From Seriola aureovittata (Eukaryota; Chordata; Actinopteri; Carangiformes; Carangidae), in the NCBI RefSeq assembly GCF_021018895.1, contig NC_079380.1:10031736-10095735 (forward strand): a stretch of DNA of 64,000 bases. Reading direction: 5' to 3'. Each line of letters begins with the position of its first letter. The stretch's first letter is position 1. A program made the position numbers and the translations under genes. Under the pieces are notes generated by a model. It searched no databases and was not told the DNA's origin. It saw only the letters and a list, made by a program, of their open reading frames with translations. Of this stretch, positions 63,258 to 64,000 are shown piece after piece.

Positions 63258-63532
63258 CGAACAATACGTCTGACTGAAACTTTCAAGGCTGTTTCTTCTC
63301 CTGGTCAAGCCTCAGCAAGGTCACTGAACTGCAGCGCTAATTACCACCTGAGGGTGCTCACTCTTCTGCCAGGACTGGGAAACTCCCCACCCACCCCCTC
63401 ACCCACCCACTCAGCCTGTGCATTTAGGACCTGGAGCGAATAGCTTTGTGTTCACATGCGTGCTGGTCGCATGTATGTGTTTGCTACTTGTTACTTTCAT
63501 TCATATGTATGTATTCTCATCAGTATATCCTG

Positions 63533-63535
<3 letters not shown>

Positions 63536-63615
<80 letters not shown>

Positions 63616-63619
63616 GTGT
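63536..63619. repeat. (TG)n microsatellite, about 84 bp
   Basis: TG tract ending with a TTG slip. Confidence 0.96.
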
Positions 63620-64000
63620 TCATGCCATTGTGGATTGTCATGGTGCTGAGGTCTAGTTAAGCACTTCTTAAGAAGCGTCTAGTCTCGGTGGATTCCCGCC
63701 CTGATTTCTGTGAAATGAGACAATATGAGAGACCGGCTGACATCTCATTTAAAGACTAATTAGGTTATTCAGAGGGCGGGCGAGGGCGTGCATCGCATTA
63801 ATGGTTTAATGTGTGCTCTTTGAAATGATGAATATTGAGTCACATTTATACTGCACGGTTGAGTTAAAATACATAGTGTGTTATTTGTGTATGGTAAATG
63901 TTCCACTGAGGTCCTGGTGGAAGCAGTCTGCATAGCTCAGCTTTAAAATTCTAATTGGTGGGATAGACTGTATAAAACACATCAGCATGTTTGCTGACAC

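Larger units (their letters stand above)
62284..64000. other. Gene-free sequence at the right edge
   Basis: No gene is recognised. It holds a TG plus poly-G tract and another TG tract. The unique block at 63660-63960, with CTAATTAGG and CATTAATGG words, looks regulatory, but this cannot be tested here. Confidence 0.5.

Overview
The window is vertebrate nuclear DNA, most likely from a teleost fish. The genes are split by GT-AG and minor-class introns. One MEIOC intron is only 77 bp. Long (CA)n/(TG)n tracts are frequent, and there are several short non-autonomous DNA transposons of kinds that are abundant in fish. There is no bacterial or viral gene content.

Only the first 5.6 kb holds genes I can support. 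At the left edge are the last two coding exons of a plus-strand gene, best read as MEIOC (a meiotic coiled-coil protein). Facing it tail to tail is a complete five-exon, minus-strand CCDC43 gene (CDS 2376-5568, 215 codons). From memory, the human MEIOC and CCDC43 genes have the same convergent order. The CCDC43 start codon sits inside a YY1-type motif, with a CACGTG E-box about 80 bp upstream.

The most notable result is in CCDC43 splicing. Introns 3 and 4 both carry the signals of U12-dependent (minor) introns. Intron 3 is an AT-AC intron (ATATCCTT donor, TTCCTTGAC branch site, AC acceptor). Intron 4 is a GT-AG minor intron (GTATCCTTT donor, TCCTTTACT branch site). The 56-nt exon between them is flanked by minor introns on both sides. 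A 775-bp Tc1/mariner-type non-autonomous element with TA target duplications lies inside intron 4.

From about 5.8 kb to 64 kb I recognise no gene. The open frames there are chance frames, many of them translations of dinucleotide repeats. What can be supported is: two hAT-type elements with 8-bp target duplications (35183-35689, 40509-40784); two more probable hAT-like elements (36527-37697, 44620-45095); a 608-bp foldback element (9596-10203) and a half copy of it (20815-21044); two copies of another dispersed repeat (24085-24420, 46060-46640); and many microsatellites and homopolymers, including C33 and a long G tract. The unique sequence between them looks like a regulatory landscape or a large intron. 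The best single candidate is a cluster of PBX-HOX-type sites with a nearby MEIS-type site (32119-32240). Two short open segments with good splice signals on the minus strand (62182-62283, 59513-59593) could be exons of an unidentified gene, at low confidence.
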